A stretch of DNA of 64,000 nt, taken from positions 682,001-746,000 of the forward strand of contig NZ_CP152376.1 in the NCBI RefSeq assembly GCF_038784515.1, in the 5' to 3' direction. The stretch's first letter is position 1, and each line of letters begins with the position of its first letter. A program made the position numbers and the translations under genes. This document shows, in pieces, positions 53,015-63,295 of the stretch. Under the pieces are notes generated by a model. That model saw only the letters and a program-made list of their open reading frames with translations, did no database searches and was not told the origin of the DNA. This stretch comes from Rhodoferax sp. GW822-FHT02A01 (GTDB lineage Bacteria > Pseudomonadota > Gammaproteobacteria > Burkholderiales > Burkholderiaceae_C).

Positions 53015-56000
53015 ATGAATCCGTCGCGCATATTTATCGAGCGGCCGGTGGCAACCGCGCTGCTGATGCTGGCCATCTTGCTTTCGGGTCTGCTGGCGTA
53101 CCGGCTGTTGCCGCTATCGGCCCTGCCCGAGGTGGACTACCCCACCATCGAGGTCACTACGCTGTATCCCGGCGCCAGCCCGGACGTGATTTCCACCACG
53201 GTGACCGCGCCGCTGGAGCGTCAGTTCGGACAGATGCCGGGCCTGGGCCAAATGACCTCCAGCAGCTCGGGCGGTGCGTCCATCATCACGCTGCGCTTCT
53301 CGCTGGGGCTGTCGCTGGATGTGGCCGAGCAGGAAGTGCAGGCCGCCATCAACGCCGGTAGCAACCTGCTGCCCAGCGACCTGCCCATGCCGCCGGTCTA
53401 CAGCAAGGTCAACCCGGCCGATGCGCCGGTGCTCACCGTTGCCGTGACCTCGCCGTCGCTCACCGCCATCAAGCTGCACGACCTGACCGAGAACCGGCTG
53501 GCCCCCAAGCTCTCGCAGGTGGACGGGGTGGGCCTGGTCAGCATTGCCGGTGGCCGCAAACCCGCTGTGCGCATACAGGCCAACCCACAGACGCTGGCCA
53601 GCCTGGGTCTGTCGCTCGATGACATTCGCACCGCCATCGCAGCAGCCAATGTGAACCAGGCCAAGGGCAGCTTCGACGGTGCGCAGCGCGCCTCCACCAT
53701 CGATGCCAATGACCAGCTCAAGTCGGCTGCCGAATACCAGGACCTGATCATTGCCTGGAAGAACGGCAACCCCTTGCGCCTGAAAGACGTGGCGCAGATC
53801 GTGGACGATGCCGAAAACCTGCGTCTGGCCGCCTGGGCCGACCAGACGCCCGGCGTCATCCTGAACGTGCAACGCCAGCCCGGCGCCAACGTGATCCAGA
53901 CAGTGGACCGAGTGAAGGCCCTGCTGCCGCGGCTGCAATCCACGCTGCCGACCTCGGTGGACGTGCGCATCATCGCCGACCGCACCACCACCATACGCGC
54001 CTCGGTGGACGACACCGAGTTCGAACTGCTGCTGGCCGTGGCGCTGGTGGTGATGGTGATCTTCCTGTTCCTACGCGATGCACGCGCCACGCTGATTCCG
54101 GCGGTGGCCGTGCCGCTATCGCTGGTGGGCACATTCGGCGTGATCTACCTGGCGGGCTTCTCCATCAACAACCTCACGCTGATGGCGCTGACCATCTCCA
54201 CCGGGTTTGTGGTGGACGATGCGATTGTGATGATCGAAAACATTGCCCGCTTCGTGGAAGAAGGCGACAGCCCCATGCAGGCCGCGTTCAAGGGTTCCAA
54301 GCAGATTGGCTTCACCATCATCTCGCTCACGGTGTCGCTGATCGCGGTGCTGATTCCGCTGCTGTTCATGGGCGATGTGGTGGGTCGGCTGTTCCATGAG
54401 TTCGCCATCACGCTGGCGGTCTCCATCCTGATTTCCGCCGTGGTCTCGCTCACGCTCACGCCCATGATGAGTGCACGCCTCTTGCGCCCCGAAGCGCAAC
54501 GCAACCACAGCCGCCTGGGCGCCTGGAGTGGCCGCAGTTTTGACGCCATGGTGGCGACCTATGGCCGCGCACTCAACTGGGTACTGGACCGCTCGGCCCT
54601 CACGCTGATGGTGTTCGGCCTCACGCTGCTTGCCACAGTAGCGCTCTATGTAGCAGTGCCCAAGGGCTTCTTCCCGGTGCAGGACACCGGGCTGATACAG
54701 GTCATCACCGAGGCGTCGCAGAGCACCTCGTTTGCCGCCATGGGTGAGCGCCAACAGGCACTGGCAGACACCATCCTGCAGGACCCGGATGTGGACCACC
54801 TGGCCTCCTTCATCGGTGTGGATGGTGCCAACGCCACGCTCAATACCGGGCGCATGCAGATCACGCTCAAACCGTTTGCCCAGCGTACCAGTTCGGCCAG
54901 CGAAGTGATACACCGCCTGTCCGCCAGCACCTCGCATGTGCCAGGCATTACCGCCTACATGCAGGCGGTGCAGGACCTGAGCATTGAAGACCGCGTCTCC
55001 AAGACGCAGTACCAGTTCCTGCTCAGCTCACCGGACTCCAACGATCTGACTACGGCCACCAGCCGGCTGCTGGAGCGCCTCAAGACCCTGCCGCAGATTG
55101 AAGACGTGGCTACCGACTTGCAGGACCAGGGCCTGCAGGCCTATGTGCAGATCGACCGCGAGGCCGCTGGCAAGCTGGGCGTGACGGTGTCCGCCATCGA
55201 CAACGCGCTCTACAACGCCTACGGCCAGCGCCTGATCTCCACCATCTACACCCAGGCCAGCCAGTACCGCGTGGTGCTGGAGGCGGCTGCGCCGTTTCGC
55301 ACCGGCCTGCGCTCGCTCGACAAGCTGTATGTGCCCGGCAGCAGCGTGAATAGCAGCGGCACCACCACGACCGTGCAGGTGCCGCTGTCTTCGGTGGCGC
55401 AGTTTGTGGAGCGCCCCTCGGCGCTTTCCATCAACCATGTGGCGCAGTTCCCCTCGGCCACCATGTCCTTCAACCTGGCACCGGGCGTGTCGCTGGGTGC
55501 GGCAGTGGATGCCATCAAGGCCGAAGAAGCCAAGCTCGATCTGCCGGCCAGTGTGGAGACCAGCTTCCAGGGTGCGGCCGAAGCGTTCCGCGCATCGCTG
55601 ACCAGCACCCTGCTGCTGATCGTGGCGGCGGTGGTCACCATGTACATCGTGCTGGGTGTGCTGTATGAGAGCTTCATCCACCCGGTCACCATTTTGTCCA
55701 CGCTGCCCTCAGCCGGACTGGGTGCACTGCTGGCCTTGTTGCTGGCACGCCAGGACCTGGGCGTGGTGGGCATCATCGGCATCGTGCTGCTCATCGGCAT
55801 CGTCAAGAAGAACGCCATCATGATGATCGACTTCGCGCTGGACGCCGAGCGCGAGCAGCAGCTCTCGCCACGCGAGGCCATCCACCAGGCCTGCCTGCTA
55901 CGCTTTCGCCCCATCCTGATGACCACCATGGCCGCGCTCTTGGGCGCACTGCCACTCATGCTGGGCACCGGCGCCGGCCATGAGCTGCGCCACCCCCTGG

Positions 56001-56131
56001 GCGTGACCATGGTCGGCGGCCTGATCGTGAGCCAGATCCTCACCCTGTTCACCACCCCCGTGATCTACCTGGGCTTCGCGCAGCTATCGCAGCGCTGGAA
56101 GGCGCGCAGCTCCGAAGGAGCAGCGGCATGA
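53015..56131 (+). CDS. mdtB: RND efflux permease (MdtB-like)
   Basis: 1038 residues with 12 predicted transmembrane segments and two large periplasmic loops. The proton-relay Asp residues lie in [18 protein letters not shown]. The N-terminal [41 protein letters not shown] is typical of MdtB/HAE1 pumps. It forms with MdtC a heteromeric drug exporter. The stop overlaps the mdtC start (ATGA). The substrate is unknown; MdtABC exports novobiocin and bile salts in enterics. Confidence 0.94.
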   Translation: MNPSRIFIERPVATALLMLAILLSGLLAYRLLPLSALPEVDYPTIEVTTLYPGASPDVISTTVTAPLERQFGQMPGLGQMTSSSSGGASIITLRFSLGLSLDVAEQEVQAAINAGSNLLPSDLPMPPVYSKVNPADAPVLTVAVTSPSLTAIKLHDLTENRLAPKLSQVDGVGLVSIAGGRKPAVRIQANPQTLASLGLSLDDIRTAIAAANVNQAKGSFDGAQRASTIDANDQLKSAAEYQDLIIAWKNGNPLRLKDVAQIVDDAENLRLAAWADQTPGVILNVQRQPGANVIQTVDRVKALLPRLQSTLPTSVDVRIIADRTTTIRASVDDTEFELLLAVALVVMVIFLFLRDARATLIPAVAVPLSLVGTFGVIYLAGFSINNLTLMALTISTGFVVDDAIVMIENIARFVEEGDSPMQAAFKGSKQIGFTIISLTVSLIAVLIPLLFMGDVVGRLFHEFAITLAVSILISAVVSLTLTPMMSARLLRPEAQRNHSRLGAWSGRSFDAMVATYGRALNWVLDRSALTLMVFGLTLLATVALYVAVPKGFFPVQDTGLIQVITEASQSTSFAAMGERQQALADTILQDPDVDHLASFIGVDGANATLNTGRMQITLKPFAQRTSSASEVIHRLSASTSHVPGITAYMQAVQDLSIEDRVSKTQYQFLLSSPDSNDLTTATSRLLERLKTLPQIEDVATDLQDQGLQAYVQIDREAAGKLGVTVSAIDNALYNAYGQRLISTIYTQASQYRVVLEAAAPFRTGLRSLDKLYVPGSSVNSSGTTTTVQVPLSSVAQFVERPSALSINHVAQFPSATMSFNLAPGVSLGAAVDAIKAEEAKLDLPASVETSFQGAAEAFRASLTSTLLLIVAAVVTMYIVLGVLYESFIHPVTILSTLPSAGLGALLALLLARQDLGVVGIIGIVLLIGIVKKNAIMMIDFALDAEREQQLSPREAIHQACLLRFRPILMTTMAALLGALPLMLGTGAGHELRHPLGVTMVGGLIVSQILTLFTTPVIYLGFAQLSQRWKARSSEGAAA

Positions 56132-59100
56132 GCGAGCCCACCAAGGCTGCCGCGGATCCGGCTCCGCCGGTCCGCCAGCAGCGCCCCCCCTCGGGGGGGG
56201 AGGCGCCGAAGGCGACACAGGGGGGCTCCATCTCCTCGCCTTTCATCAACCGCCCCGTTGCCACCACACTGATCACGCTGGGCATAGGGCTGGCTGGCGC
56301 CTTGAGTTTCTGGCTGCTGCCCATCGCACCGCTGCCGCAAGTGGACATCCCCACCATCTCGGTCAGCGCCTCACTTCCCGGCGCCAGCCCCGACACCATG
56401 GCCGCCACCGTGGCCACACCGCTGGAGCGGGTGCTGGGCAGCATTGCCGGGGTGAGCGAGATCACCTCGCGCTCCTCACTGGGCTCCACCAGCGTCACCT
56501 TGCAGTTTGACCTCAAGCGCGACATCAATGGCGCCGCCCGCGATGTGCAGGCTGCCATCAACGCCGCACGCACGCTGCTGCCCACCGGCATGCCCAGCAA
56601 CCCGACCTACCGCAAGGTCAACCCAGCGGATGCGCCCATCATGATTCTGGCGCTGACCTCGGACACGCTCACGCGCGGCCAGATGTATGACGCGGCTTCC
56701 ACCGTGCTGGCGCAGCGCATTGCGCAGGTGGAAGGTGTGGGACAGGTGAGCGTGGGTGGCGGAGCCCTGCCGGCAGTGCGCGTAGAACTCAATCCGGACC
56801 AGCTCGCAGCCAACGGCATTGCGCTCGACAACGTGCGCCTTGCACTCACCGCCACCAATGCCAACCGTCCCAAAGGCACGCTGGAAGACGGCGCACGCAG
56901 CTGGCAGGTGGGTGCCAATGACCAGGCCCGTACCGCGGCCGAATACGCCCCCATGATCCTGAGCTACCGCAGCGGTGCGGCGGTGCGCCTGCGCGATGTG
57001 GCGACCGTACGCGACTCGGTGCAGGACACGCGCAACTATGGCGTGGCCAATGGCAAGCCAGCGGTGGCGCTGTTTGTACAGAAAGAGCCTGGCGCCAACA
57101 TCATCGACACGGTGCAACGGGTGCGCGAGCTGCTGCCGCGCCTGCAGGCCTCCATTCCCGCGGCCATCGATGTGAAGGTGCTGAGCGACCGCACGCCCAC
57201 CATACGTGCGTCGCTGCGCGAAGTGGAGCGCTCGCTGGCCATTGCCATCGGGCTGGTGATTCTGGTGGTGCTGCTGTTCTTGCGCAGCTGGCGCGCCACG
57301 CTGCTGCCGGCGGTGGCCGTGCCAGTGTCGCTGGCAGGCACGCTGGGCGTGATGTACCTGTGCGGCTACAGCCTGGACAACCTCTCGGCCATGGCGTTGA
57401 CGGTAGCCACCGGCTTTGTGGTGGACGATGCCATCGTGGTGCTGGAGAACATCACCCGCTATACCGAGCAGGGACTGAGCCCGCGCGAGGCCGCGCGCAA
57501 GGGTGCGCGCGAAATCGGCTTTACCGTGGTGTCCATCAGCGTGTCACTGATCGCTGTGTTCATTCCGATTCTGATGATGGGTGGCGTGGTAGGTCGCCTG
57601 TTCCGCGAGTTTGCGGTGGTGCTGTCCACGGCCATCATGGTTTCCATGCTGGTGTCGCTCACCACCACACCCATGATGGCTTCGCTGCTGCTGCGCCCCC
57701 GCGAGAAGCAACGCCCGCGCAACGCACGACTGCAGGCGCTGTCGGATGGAGTGGCAACGCTGGGGCGCAAGGCCGTGCGGTTGTACCGGCGCAGCCTGGC
57801 CTGGACGCTGCGGCATCAGCCGGTGGCCATGCTGTCGCTGCTGGCGGTGATCGCGCTCAACATCTACTTGTACACCGCCATCCCCAAGGCCTTCTTTCCG
57901 CAGCAGGACACCGGTGTCATCGTGGGCGGCGTGCAGGCTGACCAGGGCAGCTCTTTCGAGATGATGCAAAAGCGGGTCGATACCTTTGTGGCCATCTTGA
58001 TGGCCGACCCGGCCGTCGCCAACGTCAGCGGCTCCACCGGCGGCGGGCAGCGCAACACGGCCAATTTCTATGTCACGCTCGAACCCCTGGCCGAGCGCAA
58101 GATCAGCGTGGACGGTGTCATTGCCCGGCTGCGCGGCAAGCTGGCGCATGAGCCCGGCGCCAATCTGTTTCTGGTGCCGGTGCAGGACATCCGCATGGGT
58201 GGCCGCCAGGCCAATGCGCAGTACCAGTACACCTTGCAGGCCGACTCGCTGGAGGACCTGCGCAGCTGGGAGCCGCGCGTACGTGCCGCTTTGTCCAAAC
58301 TGCCGGAGCTGGCCGACGTGAACTCCGACCAGCAGGACAAGGGCATGCAGACCACGCTCACCATTGACCGCGATGCTGCAGCCAGGCTGGGCGTGACGGT
58401 GAGCAATCTGGACACCACGCTCAACGACGCGTTTGGCCAGCGCCAAGTCGGCGTGATCTACAACCCGCTCAACCAGTACCGGGTGGTGATGGAATTGGCA
58501 CCCGAGTACCTGCAAGGGCCGGAGATGCTGAGTCGCCTCTACGTCACCAGCAAGACCGGTGCGCAGGTGCCGCTGTCGGCCTTTGCCAAGGTGGAGACCA
58601 CCAACACGCCGCTGTCCGTCAACCACCAGAGCGGCACACCGGCCTCCACCATCAGCTTCAACCTGCCGCTGGGCGTGTCGCTGTCGGAGGCCACCGCTGC
58701 CATTGACGGTGCGCTGCTGCAGCTGGGCGTGCCGGTGTCGGTGCGCGGCAGCTTCCAGGGCACGGCCAATGCGTTTCAGCAGTCGCTGTCGTCACAACCC
58801 TTGCTGATCGCCGCAGCGCTGGTCACCATCTACCTGGTGCTGGGCATTCTGTACGAGAGCCTGATCCACCCGCTCACCATCCTGTCCACCCTGCCCTCGG
58901 CCGGTGTGGGTGCGCTGCTGGCGCTGATGCTGTTTGACACGCAGTTCTCCATCATCGCCTTCATCGGCGTGATCCTGCTGATCGGCATCGTGAAGAAGAA
59001 CGCCATCATGATGATCGACTTCGCCATTGCGCGCCAGCGCGTGGGCAACGTCAGCGCGGGTGCCGCGATCTTCCGTGCCGCCAGCCTGAGGCTGCGGCCC

Positions 59101-59340
59101 ATCCTGATGACCACCATGGCTGCCTTGTTCGGCGCGGTGCCGCTGGCCCTGGGCACCGGCGATGGCGCCGAGATGCGCCAACCACTGGGCATTGCCATCG
59201 TGGGCGGGCTGATCCTGAGTCAGCTGCTCACGCTCTACACCACGCCGGTGGTGTTTGTGCTGATGGACCGGCTGCGCCGCAAGCCCAAGGCCACTGCCGC
59301 CCCTGCCCTCACCCCTTTGCCGAACGCGACTGCACACTGA
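56128..59340 (+). CDS. mdtC: RND efflux permease (MdtC-like)
   Basis: 1070 residues, paralogous to the preceding permease. The proton-relay motif is [18 protein letters not shown]. The RND core begins at [17 protein letters not shown] near residue 36. The first about 35 residues (Ala/Pro/Gly-rich) come from a palindromic repeat inside the open frame (56181-56228), so the N-terminus is longer than in relatives. A start after the repeat lacks a good ATG. It acts with MdtB. Confidence 0.93.
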   Translation: MSEPTKAAADPAPPVRQQRPPSGGEAPKATQGGSISSPFINRPVATTLITLGIGLAGALSFWLLPIAPLPQVDIPTISVSASLPGASPDTMAATVATPLERVLGSIAGVSEITSRSSLGSTSVTLQFDLKRDINGAARDVQAAINAARTLLPTGMPSNPTYRKVNPADAPIMILALTSDTLTRGQMYDAASTVLAQRIAQVEGVGQVSVGGGALPAVRVELNPDQLAANGIALDNVRLALTATNANRPKGTLEDGARSWQVGANDQARTAAEYAPMILSYRSGAAVRLRDVATVRDSVQDTRNYGVANGKPAVALFVQKEPGANIIDTVQRVRELLPRLQASIPAAIDVKVLSDRTPTIRASLREVERSLAIAIGLVILVVLLFLRSWRATLLPAVAVPVSLAGTLGVMYLCGYSLDNLSAMALTVATGFVVDDAIVVLENITRYTEQGLSPREAARKGAREIGFTVVSISVSLIAVFIPILMMGGVVGRLFREFAVVLSTAIMVSMLVSLTTTPMMASLLLRPREKQRPRNARLQALSDGVATLGRKAVRLYRRSLAWTLRHQPVAMLSLLAVIALNIYLYTAIPKAFFPQQDTGVIVGGVQADQGSSFEMMQKRVDTFVAILMADPAVANVSGSTGGGQRNTANFYVTLEPLAERKISVDGVIARLRGKLAHEPGANLFLVPVQDIRMGGRQANAQYQYTLQADSLEDLRSWEPRVRAALSKLPELADVNSDQQDKGMQTTLTIDRDAAARLGVTVSNLDTTLNDAFGQRQVGVIYNPLNQYRVVMELAPEYLQGPEMLSRLYVTSKTGAQVPLSAFAKVETTNTPLSVNHQSGTPASTISFNLPLGVSLSEATAAIDGALLQLGVPVSVRGSFQGTANAFQQSLSSQPLLIAAALVTIYLVLGILYESLIHPLTILSTLPSAGVGALLALMLFDTQFSIIAFIGVILLIGIVKKNAIMMIDFAIARQRVGNVSAGAAIFRAASLRLRPILMTTMAALFGAVPLALGTGDGAEMRQPLGIAIVGGLILSQLLTLYTTPVVFVLMDRLRRKPKATAAPALTPLPNATAH
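56181..56228. repeat. C-run/G-run palindromic repeat inside mdtC 5' end
   Basis: CCCCCCC-TC-GGGGGGG (56184-56199) with flanking AGGCGCCGAAGGCGACAC and GGGGGGCTCC resembles the intergenic repeat at 13704-13773. It is in frame within the open reading frame, adding low-complexity residues rather than breaking the gene. Confidence 0.75.
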
Positions 59341-59347
59341 GACCGCC

Positions 59348-60739
59348 ATGCTGAAACTCCCTCGCCTCACCCTTCTCTCCCTGGCCGTGTGCGCGCTGCT
59401 GAGCGCCTGTGCCATCACGCAGGTTGCACCACCCGCGCCGCAAGACGCGCCGGCCCGGTTCAAGGAAAGCGCTGGTCCTGACGCTGCCACTATGCAGAAC
59501 GTGCCGGACGCTTGGTGGACCCTGTTCCAGGACCCGGTGCTGGATGATCTGGAACGCCGCGTGGTCATCGGCAATGAGAGCATCAAGTCCTCGCAGGCCC
59601 AACTTGCCAGTGCGCAGGCGGTGCTGGGCGCCAGCCGCAGCGCCACCGGGCCCACTCTGTCTGCCAACCTGAACGGCACGCGCACGGCCAACGCGCAATC
59701 GACGGCGGCTGAGAACCCGAGCAACAGCGTCTCCCTCACCGCCACCGCCAGCTGGGAGGTGGACCTGTGGGGCCGCCTGTCCATGGCCACACAAGGTGCA
59801 GAGGCCAGCCTGAATGCATCGCAGGCGGATCTGGCTGCCGCGCGCCTGTCGGTGCAGGCGGCCGTGGCGCAAAACTATTTTTCGCTGCGTGCAGCCGAGG
59901 CGCAGCAGGCCCTGCTGGAGCGCAATGTGCAGGCCTACCAGCGTGCGCTGGAACTGACCCGTGTGCGCTACAACTCGGGCGTGGTCGGTCTCACCGACGT
60001 GTTGCAGGCGCAGACCCAGCTCAGCAGCGTGCAGACCCAACTGGCCGACATGCAGGCGCAGCGCGCCCAATTGGAGCACACACTGGCGGTGCTGCTGGGC
60101 GAGGCACCCGCGGTCTTCTCCATCGCGCCCACAGCAACCTTGCCCCAGGCAGTGGCTGTGCCCGCGCTGCTGCCGTCCACCTTGCTGGAGCGGCGGCCGG
60201 ACATTGCCGCTGCACGCGAACGCGTGAAGGCCGCTTATGCACAGATCGGCGTGACCGATGCCGCCCTGTTCCCCACCCTGAACCTGTCCGCCACGGCAGG
60301 CTACAGCCAGTCTTCGATCGCCAATCTGCTGAGCACGCCCAATCTGTTGTGGTCACTGGGCGCTTCGCTGGGCCAGTCCATTCTGGATGGGGGCAGCCGC
60401 CAGCTGGCCAGCGCGCAGGCGCGTACCTCGGCCGACCAGGTCACCTCGTCGTACCGGCAACTGGTGCTCACCGCGTTGCAGGAAGTCGAAGACAACCTGG
60501 TCCTGAGCGCGCGCCTTTCCGACGAAGTGCAATCACAAACCCTGGCCCTGCAGGCGGCACAGCGCAACCTGGAGATCGTGATGGAACAGTACCGCGCGGG
60601 CACGGTGAGCTACCTCAATGTCAGCAGTGCCCAAAGTTCGGCACTGAGCAGCGAGGCAACCCTGGTCTCGGTGCGCAATCGCCAGCTAATTGCCATTAAC
60701 ACCCTGCTCAAGAACATTGCGGGTCGCTGGCAGATGTAA
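59348..60739 (+). CDS. NodT-family outer-membrane efflux lipoprotein
   Basis: 463 residues with lipoprotein signal (LSLAVCALLSAC; lipobox Cys at about residue 21). Two repeats of the outer-membrane efflux protein fold follow: SSQAQLASAQAVLGASRSATGPTLSANL... and ARERVKAAYAQIGVTDAALFPTLNLSATAGYS. The conserved YNSGVVGLTDVLQAQTQLSSVQ helix is present. It forms the TolC-like channel for the MdtABC pump, 7 bp downstream of mdtC. Confidence 0.93.
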   Translation: MLKLPRLTLLSLAVCALLSACAITQVAPPAPQDAPARFKESAGPDAATMQNVPDAWWTLFQDPVLDDLERRVVIGNESIKSSQAQLASAQAVLGASRSATGPTLSANLNGTRTANAQSTAAENPSNSVSLTATASWEVDLWGRLSMATQGAEASLNASQADLAAARLSVQAAVAQNYFSLRAAEAQQALLERNVQAYQRALELTRVRYNSGVVGLTDVLQAQTQLSSVQTQLADMQAQRAQLEHTLAVLLGEAPAVFSIAPTATLPQAVAVPALLPSTLLERRPDIAAARERVKAAYAQIGVTDAALFPTLNLSATAGYSQSSIANLLSTPNLLWSLGASLGQSILDGGSRQLASAQARTSADQVTSSYRQLVLTALQEVEDNLVLSARLSDEVQSQTLALQAAQRNLEIVMEQYRAGTVSYLNVSSAQSSALSSEATLVSVRNRQLIAINTLLKNIAGRWQM

Positions 60740-60751
60740 CAAAAAAGCGTG

Positions 60752-60774
60752 TCTTTACATAGCTGCGGTAAAGA
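60752..60774. terminator. Weak hairpin after outer-membrane factor gene
   Basis: TCTTTAC and GTAAAGA pair across a 9-base loop 12 bp after the stop codon, following an A-run. There is no downstream T-run, so this is a weak terminator candidate. Confidence 0.3.
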
Positions 60775-60868
60775 TAGGTAAACAGCTACGTTTTTGCCGC
60801 TTTTCATTTGATTTAGAAAATTTTCCGCCGAATTCCAATGGAGTCCATCCCACCCCATTGGAGTCAAC

Positions 60869-61570
60869 ATGAGCAGCATCGACAGCATTTCCTCCTCGGT
60901 CTATGTGCCCCCATCCAACCTGACACAGACGAGCCAGACCAGCAACACTTCTGACCCGGATGGCGATGGGGACGGCGGCAAAGGTGTCAAGGGTTCGGGT
61001 CACCACGGGCATGGCCATGGTCGCGGCGGCGCCCTGCAGTCCGCTTTGATGCAGGCACTGCAAAGCCTGGGGCTCAACACCACCCAGAGCACCAGCGCCA
61101 CCTCCAGCACTTCGGGCAGTTCGTCCACCACCACCGCCGGCACCGACAGCGACGGTGATGACGACGGCTCCACCTCCGGTGCCAGCAGCACCAAGGCGGA
61201 CATTGGTGCCTTCATGCATGCCCTGTTTCAGGCCGTCAAGAGTGAGAACACCGGCGGCGCTTCGGGTAGCGGCACAGGCAGCAATTCCGGTGATCCCAAG
61301 AGCGACTTTGCCTCCGGCCTGTCGGCCCTGATTTCACAGGTCACCAGCGGCAATGCGCCCTCGGACCTGCAAAGCGCCTTCAACAAGATGGTGGCGGACC
61401 TGCAAGGCAGCTCCAGTTCAAGCTCTGGCAGCACGGGCACCAGCGGCAGCGGATCGACCAGTTCACAAGTCAGCCTGCAGGCCCTGCTCAGCCAGATGCA
61501 GCAGAACCTGGGCTATGGCGCTACCTCCAGCACATCCTCACTGGGCAGCCTCTTCAGCAACCTGGCATAA
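60869..61570 (+). CDS. Ser/Thr/Gly-rich low-complexity protein with His-rich patch
   Basis: 233 residues from ATG 60869 (GGAG upstream). No known family is recognised. It has an N-terminal SSIDSISSSVYVPPSN, then an acidic DPDGDGDGG repeat (EF-hand-like spacing but not a full loop). A His/Gly cluster GSGHHGHGHGRGG and three short helices (ALQSALMQALQSLGLN, ADIGAFMHALFQAVKSE, FASGLSALISQVTSG) are separated by Ser/Gly/Thr linkers. There is no signal peptide. The layout recalls secreted or structural repeat proteins; function is unknown. Confidence 0.7.
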   Translation: MSSIDSISSSVYVPPSNLTQTSQTSNTSDPDGDGDGGKGVKGSGHHGHGHGRGGALQSALMQALQSLGLNTTQSTSATSSTSGSSSTTTAGTDSDGDDDGSTSGASSTKADIGAFMHALFQAVKSENTGGASGSGTGSNSGDPKSDFASGLSALISQVTSGNAPSDLQSAFNKMVADLQGSSSSSSGSTGTSGSGSTSSQVSLQALLSQMQQNLGYGATSSTSSLGSLFSNLA

Positions 61571-61588
61571 GACGCCGGGGACGCGTGC

Positions 61589-63295
61589 CTAAGCCGGCAC
61601 TCCGGCCAATGCGGACTCGATGACGGCGATGCGCGTGCGCAGCTCCGGCGCAATCCAGCGCTCCATGGCCTGCATGGGTTGCGTCCAGCGGGCAAGCGCG
61701 GGCGCCCTGACGCCAATCTGCGCCCATGCCCAGTCCAGCAACACGATCGCTACCACGCGCAGGAAGTCGTCGGCCACCCAATAGGCCAGTGTTGCATCGC
61801 GCTGGCCCGCCTCGCACAGTTGTCGTGTGACAGAACGCAGCGCCTCCACGCGCTGCAACACGCGGGGGTGCGATGGCACAGCCAGGTCCAGCTCTGCAAC
61901 CAGGCCGTCCAGCCAGTTGCCAAAGGATGTGCCCGCGTCAGCCAGTACCTTGCGCACCAGCAGGTCTATCGCCTGGATCTCGTTGGTACCTTCGTAAATC
62001 ATGGCCACGCGCGCATCGCGCACGATTTGCTCTATGCCCCACTCGCGCACATAACCATGCCCGCCCAGCACCTGCAGGCATTCGCTGCCACCGTAAAACG
62101 CCTGCTGGGTGAAGGCGGCCTTGATGACCGGCGTCACAAAGCTGCACCAGCGCTGGGCCGCTTCACGGCGTGCGGTGTCTGCGTGGTGTTTGCCCATGTC
62201 CAGCTCAACAGCGGTTCGGTATGCCAGCACACGGCCGCCATCGATCCAGGCCCGCTGGGTATCCAGAATGCGGCGCATGGCCGGATGCTCGGCGATCAGG
62301 TCCGCTTCGGCAGCTGACCTGCCGCGGCCAGGTGCGCGCATTTGCCTGCGCTCGCGGGAGTAGGTATCTGCGGTTTGCCACGCGGCTTCCAGCAGGCCAA
62401 TGCCCTGCAAGGCCACATGCAGGCGCGCGGCGTTCATCATGACGAACATGGCGTTGAGACCACGCCCGGGCTCGCCCACGATCCAGCCCGTTGCATCTTC
62501 GAAACGCATGACGCAGGTGGGGCTGCCGTGCAGGCCCATCTTTTCTTCTATGCGGTCGCAGTAGGCCGCACTGCGGCTGCCGTCTTCGTAGTATTTGGGC
62601 ACCAGAAACAGCGACAGCCCCTTGGGGCCGGGCGGTGCGTCGGGCAGGCGCGCCAACACCAGGTGCACGATGTTGTCGCTAAGGTCGTGCTCGCCGCCGG
62701 AGATGAATATCTTGGTGCCCGAGACGCGGTAGCTGCCATCCGCCTGTGGCACAGCCTTGGTACGCGCCAGGCCCAGGTCGCTGCCGGCATGCGCTTCAGT
62801 CAGGCACATGGTGGCCAGCCATTCGCCAGTGGCAATCTTTTCCAGGTAACGCTTCTGCAAGGCCTCGCTGCCGTGGTGCTTGAGGCATTCGTAGGCGCCG
62901 TGCAGCAAGCCGGGAGCCATGGTCCAGGCGTGGTTGGCGGCACTCAGCATTTCATACAGCATGGCGGCCAGCACCGAAGGCAGACCCTGCCCTCCGTCTT
63001 CCACATCGGCCGCCAACGCAGGCCAGCCCGCGTGCCAGAAGGCGGCGTAGGCGTCCTTGAAGCCCGGCGGCATGGTGACGGATCCGTCCTTCCACTGCGC
63101 GCCTACCTCATCGCCCTGGCGATTCAACGGGGCAATGGCTTCGCCCACAAACTTGCCGGACTCTTCCAGCACCTGGGCCATCAGGTCTTCATCGACTTCT
63201 GCAAACGCCTGCAGCTGCTGCAGCGCCGCGGGCGCCTGCACCACAGCGGCCAACAGCCACTGCATGTCCTGTGTGGGAGGCTGGTACACGCTCAT
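61589..63295 (-). CDS. Acyl-CoA dehydrogenase (long-form, PF12806 C-terminus)
   Basis: 568 residues. The FAD/acyl-CoA motif is in ATMCLTEAHAGSDLGLARTKA and the middle domain in VSGTKIFISGGEHDLSDNIVHLVLAR. The catalytic region contains AFTQQAFYGGSECLQVLGGHGYVREWGIEQIVRDARVAMIYEGTNEIQ (Glu in EGTNEIQ). The C-terminal extension of about 150 residues is typical of this subfamily. It oxidises acyl-CoA in beta-oxidation. The ATG overlaps the livF stop by 4 bp. Confidence 0.94.
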   Translation of the reverse strand: MSVYQPPTQDMQWLLAAVVQAPAALQQLQAFAEVDEDLMAQVLEESGKFVGEAIAPLNRQGDEVGAQWKDGSVTMPPGFKDAYAAFWHAGWPALAADVEDGGQGLPSVLAAMLYEMLSAANHAWTMAPGLLHGAYECLKHHGSEALQKRYLEKIATGEWLATMCLTEAHAGSDLGLARTKAVPQADGSYRVSGTKIFISGGEHDLSDNIVHLVLARLPDAPPGPKGLSLFLVPKYYEDGSRSAAYCDRIEEKMGLHGSPTCVMRFEDATGWIVGEPGRGLNAMFVMMNAARLHVALQGIGLLEAAWQTADTYSRERRQMRAPGRGRSAAEADLIAEHPAMRRILDTQRAWIDGGRVLAYRTAVELDMGKHHADTARREAAQRWCSFVTPVIKAAFTQQAFYGGSECLQVLGGHGYVREWGIEQIVRDARVAMIYEGTNEIQAIDLLVRKVLADAGTSFGNWLDGLVAELDLAVPSHPRVLQRVEALRSVTRQLCEAGQRDATLAYWVADDFLRVVAIVLLDWAWAQIGVRAPALARWTQPMQAMERWIAPELRTRIAVIESALAGVPA

